The notes under the pieces: model-generated
Databases searched by the model: none
What the model was told of the DNA's origin: nothing
What the model saw: only the letters and a program-made list of their open reading frames with translations
From: Methylobacterium sp. 10
GTDB taxonomy: Bacteria; Pseudomonadota; Alphaproteobacteria; Rhizobiales; Beijerinckiaceae
NCBI RefSeq assembly: GCF_000519085.1
Contig: NZ_KI912577.1
Coordinates: 3,022,632-3,086,631 of the forward strand
Reading direction: 5' to 3'
DNA: 64,000 nucleotides
Shown: piece by piece, positions 1-7,936 of the stretch
Position numbering within the stretch: position 1 is the stretch's first letter
How the letters are laid out: each line of letters begins with the position of its first letter
Position numbers and translations under genes: made by a program

Positions 1-1365
1 GCCCAGCGCCGCCTGGAGCGGGAACAGCGTGTCCGGATCGGTCGCCAGGACGTCATCGCGCACCTTGGTGCCCTTCGTCGTCGGGAAGCCGTTCGGCCGC
101 TGTTCGATCTGGTCCTCGACGATGCGCGAGAGCGTCAGGTCGTCGGGTGGAACCATGAACGGCGAATGGGTCGAGAACACCACCTGGTGGTGGGGCACCA
201 GCTTGTCGCCGAAGTACCTCAACAGGTCGGCCTGGGCCTTTCCGTGAAGGGTCAGCCCTGGCTCGTCGAGCAGGAGCACCAGGCTGCCGCCCTGCTTGCT
301 GACCTGGGCGAACTTCACCAGGAACGAGAAGAACCAGATGAAACCGGCGCTCCGCTCCGAGAAGGGGACCGAGACGCGATGCAGGATGTTTTTGACGCGG
401 GCGCGCGCGATCACGCCCTCGTCAAACGGCGCGGGGTCGTTCGGCTCCGCCTTTGTGACCCTGACCTCGATCTCCAGGAACGGGTTCTGGGTCCAGTATT
501 CCCGCAGTTGGTCGGTGATCGCGTTCGACGCGGATTCGCATTTCGCGTTCAGCGACTCGTAGGTCTTCGACTCGCGGATCTCCTCGACCGAGGTCCCGGC
601 GAACTCCAGGAAATCGAGGAAAACCAGCTCGGGGACTTCGAGAGGCTCGCTCGACCTATGCGGGCGGCGACCAAATCGATGGACGCCGCCATCCTCGTCC
701 CTCTCGATGTCGTCGACGCGGATCTGGCCGGCCATGCGGTCGTAGTGCGAGAAGTACATGAAGCTTGGGCAGGCCGAGCGAACGTGGCTCGCAATAGCGT
801 TGAGCACCGATTTGCCTGGCAAGGCTTCCAGGGCATCCAGTAGCGCCTGTTGGGCTGCGGATATTTCCTCCAGGCCCTCCAGGGCCTTCCGGACCGCTGC
901 CGCCGAACCGGAGGCCGCAAAGGCGCGTCGCTCATCCTCGGTTAGCCCATGCCTGTCGGTGAGGAAGGCCATGCAGGCGGCCTCGTCGAGGTGCACGGTC
1001 ACTCCGATCCCGCCACCGTAGCGCCGGCTGAGGGTCACCTGGGACGACGCGAGGCAGCCGGGCCCGAAAGATGCGGCGAGGTCGTTCATCTCGGCGTCGG
1101 ACAAGGTCCACCGGGTCGCGATGACCATGGCGTCGTCGTCCGCGTGACGCCTCTCGTATTCGTTCAGGTAACGCCGCGGGTAGTCCCGCTCACGGTCGAA
1201 CGTGATAGGCGTCGACGCATGAGGTTTCAGGCCGGCGAGCGCGTGAAGCAGTGCCGTCTTGCCTGCCTCGTTCTTGCCGACGAGGCAGGCCATGTCGCCG
1301 AGGGTGATCTCGCCGGAATCCTCGACGCTGCGAAAATTCGTGACCCTGAAACTGTCGAGCTTCAT
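1..1365 (-). CDS. SMC/OLD-type AAA ATPase, C-terminus cut by window edge
   Basis: This minus-strand frame is open for 455 codons from ATG at 1365 to the window edge, so the C-terminus is missing. The first residues (MKLDSFRVTNFRS) are the usual start of RecF/SMC/OLD-like ATPases. A Walker A motif, GKNEAGKT, lies at residues 30-37. A Walker B motif, LLLDEPG, is centred on D367-E368, followed by the FSTHSPF histidine switch. Such ATPases sense or process DNA, and many sit in defence systems (OLD, Gabija GajA, AbiLii, PrrC partners). A C-terminal TOPRIM nuclease cannot be judged because that part is off the window. It lies 57 nt downstream of the lipase gene on the same strand and is probably the third gene of that operon. 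The ATPase class is firm; the defence role is inferred from its neighbours. Confidence 0.82.
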   Translation of the reverse strand, partial: MKLDSFRVTNFRSVEDSGEITLGDMACLVGKNEAGKTALLHALAGLKPHASTPITFDRERDYPRRYLNEYERRHADDDAMVIATRWTLSDAEMNDLAASFGPGCLASSQVTLSRRYGGGIGVTVHLDEAACMAFLTDRHGLTEDERRAFAASGSAAAVRKALEGLEEISAAQQALLDALEALPGKSVLNAIASHVRSACPSFMYFSHYDRMAGQIRVDDIERDEDGGVHRFGRRPHRSSEPLEVPELVFLDFLEFAGTSVEEIRESKTYESLNAKCESASNAITDQLREYWTQNPFLEIEVRVTKAEPNDPAPFDEGVIARARVKNILHRVSVPFSERSAGFIWFFSFLVKFAQVSKQGGSLVLLLDEPGLTLHGKAQADLLRYFGDKLVPHHQVVFSTHSPFMVPPDDLTLSRIVEDQIEQRPNGFPTTKGTKVRDDVLATDPDTLFPLQAALG

Positions 1366-1422
1366 CCGAGACCTCGTTGTCCGGTCGGCCTCGGCGGAGG
1401 CCTGCATGTGAAAGGATGATGG

Positions 1423-3033
1423 TTAGGGCGTGCCCGGAGCCGAAGCCTGCGCGGGTGCAGGGGCGGCCGGAGATCCGTCGTTGAAATCCCCGTGGGTGGC
1501 CAGCGCCTCCGGTCGGTAGGGGCCCCTGCCGGTGCATTGCGTCACCTCGGCCAACCGGAAGCGCCGGTAGACGGTCTCATGGACAGGCGCCCCGGGCGGC
1601 ACGTAGCGTGGCTTCACCGCCCAGCCCAGCCTGCCGGCCAATGGCAGGAGCCAGCCGGGGACGATGCCCGCGATGGTGTCGCGCATCCCGGCGACCTCGC
1701 AGTGCTGCATGCCGTCGAAGGCCGGGTGCAGGTGCAATCGCCCGGTACCCGTCTTGCCCGGTTCCATCCCGTCGACCAGGAGCGGATACGGAATGGTCGT
1801 GGCCTCCTCGACCATCCAGTCCAGCGCGATGTCGGAGAGCCGGCTTTCGACCTCGGGATAACTCCCGCCCACGTCGGAATGGTTGCCTGCGAACCACATC
1901 TGGATCAGCGGATCGGGCTCGTCGCCGACCCTTTGGCGAATGGCGTCCTTCTTCGCCCATTCGACACGGGGGAAGTCGGCGCGGGTCTCGTCGATTGCCA
2001 GGGCGTGCCGACCGTAGCCGACGTGGCCGCTGAGGAACCTGTCGTAGTTCCCGGACCGCCATTGCGCGAGGTTGAAGCGCGTCTTGCCGTTGACGGGGGA
2101 GTTCACGATGAACTTGATGGTGGTAGGAAGCCAGCGCCACAGGACGAAAGCCGCGCCGAGGATCGCGACGACCGCGAACGGCTTCCAGAACCCCGTATGG
2201 AATGCAAGGTCGAGCACGACCGACGGCCCGGCGGCGAGCACGGCGGCCAGCGCGAACAGCCCTGCCGCGAGGCCCCAACGCCGTACGCCGACCGATCCGA
2301 GGGATGCGACGGTGTCGAACACGCCTACGAAATGAGGAGCCACGTTCGACCTCAGGTCGTCGCCTGACCCGTATCGGTGCCGGAACCGACGCGCCAGCTC
2401 CTGGCGCTCCCGGTCGTAGTCGCCCCGAGGGGACCCGGCGCCATACTCGTAGACTCCCATCACCGCCTCGTTGGCGATGTCGCGGGTCGTCTTCCGAAAC
2501 CGTGGAAGGTAACTGCCGGGGGGTAGTGCCTCGGCCGGCGGCGGGAGCGCGTGCTTCCGGCCTGGAAGCTTCTCCTTCATCCATTGGCCAACCGCCGCCC
2601 AAAGGCTTGGGGCCTTGCACTCGCCCCCGGGCGCAATCGTCGGGACGCCACACAGGAAGAGCACGTTTGCCACGCAACGGGCCGTGTAGGCTCCTCGGCT
2701 GAAGCCCACGAGGAAGATACGGTCGCCCGGCTCGTAGTGGTCGATGATGAAGGCGTAGCAGTCGGCGATGTTCTTCGTGATGCCGAGGCCCGTCACCGAG
2801 GACAGGAGCTTCTGCAGCCTTCGGTAGGCGCTCAGCAACCCGGTGGCTGAGCCGTCGGTCCCCAACCCGGGGTCGTAGAACGCCACCTGATCCTTCGGGT
2901 CGATGCCGCTGTCCGGGCCAACCCGGCAGACGCGATAGAGTTTGTAGACGTTGCTGAGGCGCTGCTCCTCGCGCAGCCCGCCCTCCTGGCCGGTCCCGTC
3001 CGAAAAGACGACAATGTTCTTCGGCATGCCCAT
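1423..3033 (-). CDS. DUF2235/Tle1-like alpha/beta-hydrolase (putative phospholipase) with internal membrane segments
   Basis: This 536-residue protein opens with the DUF2235 signature (KNIVVFSDGTG, residues 5-15). The nucleophile elbow is GFSRGAYTAR with Ser112. FDTVAS (Asp240) and the late NHSDVGG motif (His385, Asp387) complete a plausible Ser-Asp-His triad. Two hydrophobic stretches at about 253-275 and 284-301 interrupt the domain, so the protein is probably membrane-attached. Tle1 family members are phospholipases known as type VI secretion effectors, but no VgrG, PAAR or immunity gene is visible. The gene lies 35 nt after a TIR gene and 57 nt before an ATPase gene, which suggests a membrane-damaging effector. 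The start at 3033 (MGMPKN) is preferred because the frame continues upstream without resembling the family; 3027 is an alternative. The last 15 or so residues are a Pro/Ala tail. Confidence 0.85.
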   Translation of the reverse strand: MGMPKNIVVFSDGTGQEGGLREEQRLSNVYKLYRVCRVGPDSGIDPKDQVAFYDPGLGTDGSATGLLSAYRRLQKLLSSVTGLGITKNIADCYAFIIDHYEPGDRIFLVGFSRGAYTARCVANVLFLCGVPTIAPGGECKAPSLWAAVGQWMKEKLPGRKHALPPPAEALPPGSYLPRFRKTTRDIANEAVMGVYEYGAGSPRGDYDRERQELARRFRHRYGSGDDLRSNVAPHFVGVFDTVASLGSVGVRRWGLAAGLFALAAVLAAGPSVVLDLAFHTGFWKPFAVVAILGAAFVLWRWLPTTIKFIVNSPVNGKTRFNLAQWRSGNYDRFLSGHVGYGRHALAIDETRADFPRVEWAKKDAIRQRVGDEPDPLIQMWFAGNHSDVGGSYPEVESRLSDIALDWMVEEATTIPYPLLVDGMEPGKTGTGRLHLHPAFDGMQHCEVAGMRDTIAGIVPGWLLPLAGRLGWAVKPRYVPPGAPVHETVYRRFRLAEVTQCTGRGPYRPEALATHGDFNDGSPAAPAPAQASAPGTP

Positions 3034-3068
3034 TCCGACCCCACGGGCCGCCCCCCGAATTATATGGT

Positions 3069-3785
3069 TCAACCGGAAACCCGACTTCGCGTCGGCGGAC
3101 CGTCCTTGGTCCGCTTCGGGCCCGTGGCCCCCTTCATCCGTCGAGCGCCGGCGGTCTTGGCGTTCCCTGTGGATGCCTTGCTCCTGGCCGCCCTGGCAGG
3201 CCTCGCTTTGGCATCCTCGGCCAGCGAGGCGCGCACCGTCCTGACCGCCCCGCGGATGCCCTGGGTCACGTCGTGAAAAGCCTCGTCCGCGGTTCGCCAG
3301 TTGCTCACCACCCGGCCGTCTCGCGGCAACACCTTTAGCGCCGAAGCGCCGGTATCCTTCCAGTCGCAATGGCGGAGCACGACGACCACCACACGCATTG
3401 CGCCCCTGGCCCGGCGGCCCATCGCACGGCGGTACTCCAGTTGGCACCAGTGGCTGTGGATGTACTCGGGGCTCATCAACGCCACGAAGACGTGGGCCTC
3501 CCGAAGCTTACGGGAGATCTTGCTGTTCAGTGCGTCACCGGCTTCCATGTCGCCATCGAACCAGGTCTCGACCTCGTCGCGCTTCAGTTGCGCCAGGTGG
3601 ACCTGCAGCTTTGCCTGCTGTGCTGAGTTCGCGTGGCTGTAGGACACGAAGATCCGAACCGTTGGCTTCTTCGTCTTCGCCTTTGGTGCGCTCGGCTTTG
3701 GCGGACTGGAGGCGCACGCGACCGCCGCCCCTTTCGTCTTGGGTGGTGTAGCCTTCCTGGCCCCTGGCCCGGATTTCGTGCGCAA
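3069..3785 (-). CDS. TIR-domain protein with basic tails
   Basis: This 238-residue protein has a TIR domain at about residues 42-185. The strand-A motif is VRIFVSYSH, there is a WFDGDMEAGD loop, and SHWCQLEYRRA carries the conserved Glu117 that serves as the NADase residue in catalytic TIR domains. Both flanks are rich in Lys, Arg, Ala and Pro: about 40 residues before the domain and about 50 after it. Bacterial TIR proteins either degrade NAD+ or make signal nucleotides in antiphage systems such as Thoeris. It is the first gene of a minus-strand operon with the DUF2235 lipase and the ATPase. The upstream DNA (3786-3946) holds no gene and should contain the promoter. The TIR call is strong; NADase activity and immune function are inferred. 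Confidence 0.85.
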   Translation of the reverse strand: MRTKSGPGARKATPPKTKGAAVACASSPPKPSAPKAKTKKPTVRIFVSYSHANSAQQAKLQVHLAQLKRDEVETWFDGDMEAGDALNSKISRKLREAHVFVALMSPEYIHSHWCQLEYRRAMGRRARGAMRVVVVVLRHCDWKDTGASALKVLPRDGRVVSNWRTADEAFHDVTQGIRGAVRTVRASLAEDAKARPARAARSKASTGNAKTAGARRMKGATGPKRTKDGPPTRSRVSG

Positions 3786-3946
3786 TGAGCCCCCCAGGCG
3801 GCGGCCAAGTTCAGGAATAATGTCGTCTGAACACGTTTTGTTCCAGTCGTCCTGCGCTCATCCTGCGCTGTGGATCTCTCCCGCTCCGAGCTTGCGGGAT
3901 TTGGGCCCGCGATGCGATCACCGCCGCCTCAAGAAGCGCTCACACG

Positions 3947-4358
3947 ATGAAAATCAGGGACCGCCACCCTCGACTCTGACCCCTGGAGCGCCGCGAAAAG
4001 CGATATCGAACGCATACTCGTCGAAACCCACCAGGAGTTCGGTACCCGCCAACTCGAAGCTAACGTGGGCTACATAGACCGGGCGATTGGCATGGTCGCC
4101 GACGCATCAGATACACCTTCGTCGAAAGCCAGGCCCAACCTCGGTCCCGAAACGCGTTCCCTCCACGTTGCACTCGCGACCGGACGGAAGGGAGGGCCGT
4201 CCCATGTCCTGTACTATCGGGTGCAGGGGGACGGGCATGGGCACGCTGAGGTCGTCATCCTCCGAGTGCTGCCCGACAGAATGGAGCCGCGTCTCAGGCT
4301 GGCCGTCGATCTCGACCTGACCGATGATGAGGACGACACACCCCAACCGGGGATGTGA
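3947..4358 (+). pseudogene. ParE/RelE-family toxin remnant, frameshifted near the N-terminus
   Basis: From about 3972 to 4358 one plus-strand frame reads like a ParE toxin. It has SAAKSDIERI, an FGTRQ turn, the central ETRSLHVA strand, then SHVLYYRVQ and ILRVLPDRM, the last matching the family's RVLH-RMD end. This frame has no ATG at its beginning. The only nearby ATG (3947, MKIRDRHPRL) is in another frame and stops after ten codons, so a single indel appears to have separated start and body. A GTG at 4065 could start a truncated product lacking the first two helices. No antitoxin gene is recognisable next to it. The C-terminus carries an acidic extension (LTDDEDD). The family assignment is from pattern only. 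Confidence 0.5.
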
Positions 4359-4495
4359 CGGCCGGAGGCAGCGAGATCATCCGCCGATCTTGCCTTCGGA
4401 TGCCATCCTGAACCGAATATCGCTGTGACGTCGAAGGGCTGTCTAACGCAACTCGCGGCCACTCGGCTTTGATCCAACACCCCACGGGCAGTGGT

Positions 4496-5242
4496 TCAGC
4501 GCTTGACGAACCCGATGTCGACGGCGACGGCCTTGAGGCGCTCAGGCTCTCGCTCTTTCCGTTCGGAGTAGCGGTCAACGAGATAGGAGGAGCGCTCGCG
4601 GGTCAGGAGCGTGAACCTGACCAATTCCTCGCAGACGTCGACCACCCGATCGTAGAGCGGCCCAGGCCTCATCCGGCCGGCCTCGTCAAATTCCTTATAG
4701 GCCATCGGGACCGAAGACTGGTTCGGGATGGTGATCATCCGCATCCAGCGCCCGAGCACACGCAGGCCGTTGACCGCGTTGAAGGACTGCGAGCCGCCCG
4801 AGACCTGCATCACGGCCAGGGTCCGGCCCTGCGTCGGGCGCACCGACCCTTCCGACAGGGGGAGCCAGTCGATCTGGCTCTTGATCACCCCGGTCATGGC
4901 GCCGTGGCGCTCGGGGCTGACCCAGACGTGGCCCTCGGACCAGATCGAGAGGTTCCGGAGTTCCTCGACCTTGGGGTGATCGGCCGTGGCGTCGTCGGGC
5001 AGCGGCAGGCCGTGCGCGTCGTAGATCCGCACCTCGCCTCCCATCGCCTCCAGGAGACGCGCGGCCTCGTAGGCCAGGAAGCGGCTGAAGGAACGCTCCC
5101 GGAGCGAGCCGTACAGGATCAGGAAGCGTGGGGCGTGGGTGAACGGTGCCTGCACCTGAAGGTCGGTCGCCGCCGGGACCACGAAGTGCTCCTCGCTGAG
5201 GTTGGGCAATCCATCGGCGAAAGGCTGTTGGGGCTTGTCCAA
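4496..5242 (-). CDS. arsH: ArsH, NADPH-dependent FMN reductase / organoarsenical oxidase
   Basis: This is a 248-residue flavodoxin-like protein with the NADPH-FMN reductase phosphate loop [10 protein letters not shown] at residues 45-54 and the [10 protein letters not shown] segment typical of ArsH. ArsH oxidises trivalent methylarsenicals to the less toxic pentavalent forms and has quinone or azo reductase activity; it is cytoplasmic and tetrameric. It is divergent from arsR across 47 nt that contain a dyad likely bound by ArsR, so expression is probably arsenite-inducible. The start codon is TTG at 5242. An AAAGGA stretch upstream is a rather distant ribosome site, and no better start is seen. 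Family and context make this secure. Confidence 0.93.
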   Translation of the reverse strand: MDKPQQPFADGLPNLSEEHFVVPAATDLQVQAPFTHAPRFLILYGSLRERSFSRFLAYEAARLLEAMGGEVRIYDAHGLPLPDDATADHPKVEELRNLSIWSEGHVWVSPERHGAMTGVIKSQIDWLPLSEGSVRPTQGRTLAVMQVSGGSQSFNAVNGLRVLGRWMRMITIPNQSSVPMAYKEFDEAGRMRPGPLYDRVVDVCEELVRFTLLTRERSSYLVDRYSERKEREPERLKAVAVDIGFVKR

Positions 5243-5263
5243 GACGCTTCGTTCCTTTACGTT

Positions 5264-5277
5264 TCAACGATGGTTGA
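5264..5277. promoter_or_regulatory. Candidate ArsR operator between arsH and arsR
   Basis: The 47-nt gap between the divergent starts holds the dyad TCAAC-GATG-GTTGA. It resembles ArsR half-sites (TCAA...TTGA) and lies where one site could control both transcripts. Assignment is by pattern and position only. Confidence 0.5.
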
Positions 5278-5289
5278 GATATTGACATC

Positions 5290-5652
5290 ATGATGGACGA
5301 ACGGCAAGCCGTCGCCGCCTTCGCGGCCCTTGGGCAGGAGCATCGCCTACGCATCGTGCGCCAGCTCGTCACCGCCGGCCCTGAAGGCATGGCGGCCGGC
5401 ATGCTGGCCGAGGCGGTCGGCGTCTCGGGCACCAACCTGTCATTTCACCTGAAGGAGCTCAGCCATGCCGGGCTGGTCACCTCGCGGCGCGAGGGACGCT
5501 CGATCATCTACAGCGCCGCCTACCCGGACCTGTCCGAGCTCATCCAATTTCTGATGCGCGATTGCTGCCAAGGGCGACCCGAGGTCTGCGCCCCCGCCGT
5601 CGCCGCGCTCGCCGCCTGCTGCCTGCCCACCGGAGACACCGCTCATGCCTGA
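5290..5652 (+). CDS. arsR: ArsR-family arsenite-responsive repressor
   Basis: This 120-residue winged-helix repressor has the DNA-recognition stretch GVSGTNLSFHLKEL at about residues 44-57, followed by the wing (SRREGRSIIY). It lacks the classic N-terminal ELCVCDL metal site. Instead it has C-terminal cysteines (Cys92, Cys93, Cys100) in DCCQGRPEVC, the arrangement known from Acidithiobacillus-type ArsR that binds As(III) at the C-terminus. Two further cysteines (110, 111) follow. It overlaps arsC by 8 nt and leads the operon. ATG at 5290 and 5293 are both possible starts. Confidence 0.92.
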   Translation: MMDERQAVAAFAALGQEHRLRIVRQLVTAGPEGMAAGMLAEAVGVSGTNLSFHLKELSHAGLVTSRREGRSIIYSAAYPDLSELIQFLMRDCCQGRPEVCAPAVAALAACCLPTGDTAHA

Positions 5653-6172
5653 CCGCGTCTACAACGTCCTGTTCCTCTGCACCGGTAACTCCGCTCGCTC
5701 GATCCTGGCGGAGGCCATGCTCAACAAGGAGGGCCAGGGTCGTTTCCGGGCCTTTTCCGCCGGCAGCCAGCCGAAGGCGGACGTGAACCCGCTCGCCGTT
5801 CAGGTTCTGCGCGAGACGGAGTACCCGACCGAGGGGCTGCGCTCGAAGTCGTGGGACGCGTTCGCCGGCCCCGACGCGCCGGTCATGGATTTCGTCTTCA
5901 CGGTCTGTGACAACGCCGCCGGCGAGGCTTGCCCCTACTGGCCCGGCCAGCCGGTGACGGCGCACTGGGGCATCGAGGACCCTGCAGCCGTCGAAGGCAG
6001 CGACATGCAGCGCAAGGCGGCGTTCATCACCGCCCAACGCTACCTGAAGAACCGGATCGGAGCCTTCGTCGCTCTGCCGCTCGACAGCCTTAGTGGCGTG
6101 GCGCTCTCGTCCAAGGTGCGCGAGATCGGCCAGCGGGCCGGCGCCACCTCGCCCCGCCCGGAGGTCGCGTGA
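5645..6172 (+). CDS. arsC: Arsenate reductase, low-molecular-weight phosphatase (thioredoxin-type) family
   Basis: This 175-residue protein has the P-loop CTGNSARS at residues 12-19, with nucleophile Cys12. Cys88 and Cys96 lie in the VCDNAAGEACP segment and would relay the disulfide during arsenate reduction, as in thioredoxin-coupled ArsC. It converts As(V) to As(III) for export by the downstream ArsB. It overlaps arsR at its start and the second reductase at its stop (ATG within TGATGG), so the genes are translationally coupled. The C-terminus runs about 35 residues past the compact fold, with no recognisable motif. Confidence 0.92.
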   Translation: MPDRVYNVLFLCTGNSARSILAEAMLNKEGQGRFRAFSAGSQPKADVNPLAVQVLRETEYPTEGLRSKSWDAFAGPDAPVMDFVFTVCDNAAGEACPYWPGQPVTAHWGIEDPAAVEGSDMQRKAAFITAQRYLKNRIGAFVALPLDSLSGVALSSKVREIGQRAGATSPRPEVA

Positions 6173-6597
6173 TGGACGTCGTCATCTACCACAACCCGGA
6201 TTGCGGCACGTCCCGCAACACCCTGGCCCTGATCCGCAACGCCGGCATCGAGCCGCATGTGGTCGAGTACCTCAAGACGCCACCGAACCGGATCCTGGTG
6301 CGCCAACTCGCCGACAGGGCTGGCGTCACCGTCCGCGCTCTGCTCCGCGAGAAGGTCACGCCCTACGCCGAACTCGGGCTCTCGGACCCGAGCCTGACGG
6401 ACGACCAGCTTCTCGACGCCATCGCCGAGCACCCGATCCTGCTGAACCGCCCCCTGGTGGTGAGCCCGAAGGGCGTTGCCCTGTGCCGGCCCTCCGAGGC
6501 GGTCCTCGACCTCCTCCCGGCCCAGCAGGGCGAGTTCGTGAAGGAAGACGGCGAGCGCGTCGTCGACGAGCACGGGCGCCGCGTCGCCACCGCCTGA
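6172..6597 (+). CDS. arsC: Arsenate reductase, glutaredoxin-type (ArsC/Spx fold)
   Basis: This 141-residue protein belongs to the glutaredoxin-coupled ArsC family, unrelated in fold to the preceding reductase. Its active-site stretch is YHNPDCGTSRNTL with catalytic Cys11. The middle has EYLKTPP, and the late LNRPLVVSPKG region carries the Arg that binds arsenate. ATG at 6172 overlaps the upstream stop; a GTG one codon earlier is possible but less likely. The product reduces As(V) using glutathione and glutaredoxin, giving the operon two independent routes to arsenite. Confidence 0.92.
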   Translation: MDVVIYHNPDCGTSRNTLALIRNAGIEPHVVEYLKTPPNRILVRQLADRAGVTVRALLREKVTPYAELGLSDPSLTDDQLLDAIAEHPILLNRPLVVSPKGVALCRPSEAVLDLLPAQQGEFVKEDGERVVDEHGRRVATA

Positions 6598-6633
6598 TCC
6601 GCTCCACGTACACAAGAACAAGAAACGGTCCCG

Positions 6634-7929
6634 ATGCTCGCCCTTGCCATCTTCGTGGTCACCCTCGTCTTCGTCATCTGGCAGCCGAAGGGGCTCGGCA
6701 TCGGGTGGAGCGCCCTCATCGGGGCCGCCGTGGCGCTGGCCACCGGGGTCATCAGCCCCGGCGACATCCCGGTGGTCTGGCACATCGTCTGGGACGCGAC
6801 CTTCACCTTCGTGGCGCTGATCATCATCTCGCTGCTCCTCGACGAAGCCGGCTTCTTCCATTGGGCGGCGCTCCACATCGCCCGCTGGGGCGGCGGCCGG
6901 GGACGCCTGCTCTTCCCGCTGCTCATCCTCCTGGGTGCAGCCATCGCGGCGGTGTTCGCCAATGACGGGGCGGCCCTCCTGCTCACCCCCATTGTGCTCG
7001 CCATCCTGCTCCGGCTGAACTTCAAGCCGGCGGCCGCGCTGGCCTTCATTGTTGCCTGCGGGTTCGTGGCAGACTCGACGAGCCTGCCGCTGGTGATCTC
7101 GAACCTCGTCAACATCGTCTCGGCGAACTTCTTCGACATCTCCTTTAGCCGCTACGCGGCCGTGATGGTGCCGGTGAACCTGGTCTCGTTGGCAGCGACC
7201 CTGGTGGTGCTGTGGCTGTTCTACCGGCGCGACCTTCCGGCCACGTACCCGGTAGCCGAGCTCGAAGCGCCGCGCCACGCGATCAAGGACCCGCTGGTCT
7301 TCCGGGCGGCCTTCCCGCTCCTCGGTCTGCTTCTGGTCGCCTACTTTGTGACCGCACCGTTCGGCGTGCCGGTCTCGGTGGTCACCTGTGCCGGCGCACT
7401 GATCCTCCTGGCGCTGGCCAACCGCAGCCGCGTCATCCCCATTCGCAAGGTCCTGACCGGCGCCCCCTGGCAGATCGTGCTGTTCAGCCTCGGCATGTAC
7501 CTCGTGGTCTACGGCCTGAAGAATGCCGGGCTGACCGGCTACCTGGCGCAGGGGCTCGTATGGCTCTCGGGCTTTGGCCCGTTCGTCGCCACCATCGGGA
7601 CCGGGTTCGCCGCCGCCATCCTGTCCTCGGTCATGAACAACATGCCGAGCGTGCTGGTGGGTGCACTCTCAATCCAGCAGGCCCCAAATCTCTCACCCCT
7701 GACGCGCGAGCTCATGATCTACGCCAACGTCATCGGCTGCGACCTCGGCCCGAAATTCACCCCCATCGGGAGCCTGGCGACCCTGCTCTGGCTCCACGTC
7801 CTCGACACCAAGGGCCAGCACATCACGTGGGGCCAGTACATGCGGGTGGGTCTGGTCATCACGCCGCCGGTGCTCCTCGTCACCCTGGCGGCCCTTACAG
7901 TGTGGCTACCCGTTCTTGGGGCGCGGTAG
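6634..7929 (+). CDS. arsB: ArsB arsenite efflux permease
   Basis: This 431-residue integral membrane protein has about a dozen hydrophobic segments. It carries ArsB/ion-transporter superfamily hallmarks such as [12 protein letters not shown] near residue 109, the [10 protein letters not shown] repeat counterpart, and [20 protein letters not shown] near the C-terminus. It extrudes arsenite or antimonite using the proton gradient; no ArsA ATPase is present in the window. It follows the glutaredoxin-type arsC by 36 nt in the same operon. Its 3' end is 7 nt from the likely start of the MFS gene. Confidence 0.95.
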   Translation: MLALAIFVVTLVFVIWQPKGLGIGWSALIGAAVALATGVISPGDIPVVWHIVWDATFTFVALIIISLLLDEAGFFHWAALHIARWGGGRGRLLFPLLILLGAAIAAVFANDGAALLLTPIVLAILLRLNFKPAAALAFIVACGFVADSTSLPLVISNLVNIVSANFFDISFSRYAAVMVPVNLVSLAATLVVLWLFYRRDLPATYPVAELEAPRHAIKDPLVFRAAFPLLGLLLVAYFVTAPFGVPVSVVTCAGALILLALANRSRVIPIRKVLTGAPWQIVLFSLGMYLVVYGLKNAGLTGYLAQGLVWLSGFGPFVATIGTGFAAAILSSVMNNMPSVLVGALSIQQAPNLSPLTRELMIYANVIGCDLGPKFTPIGSLATLLWLHVLDTKGQHITWGQYMRVGLVITPPVLLVTLAALTVWLPVLGAR

Positions 7930-7936
7930 CGAACCG

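Noticed and set aside
1423..3033. Type VI secretion effector locus
   Set aside because: DUF2235/Tle1 proteins are often such effectors, but no VgrG, PAAR, Hcp, adaptor or immunity gene is seen; the TIR and ATPase partners point elsewhere.
6040..7278. 412-codon minus-strand frame over arsC/arsB
   Set aside because: Antisense shadow with repetitive charged composition; it would overlap three well-supported ars genes.
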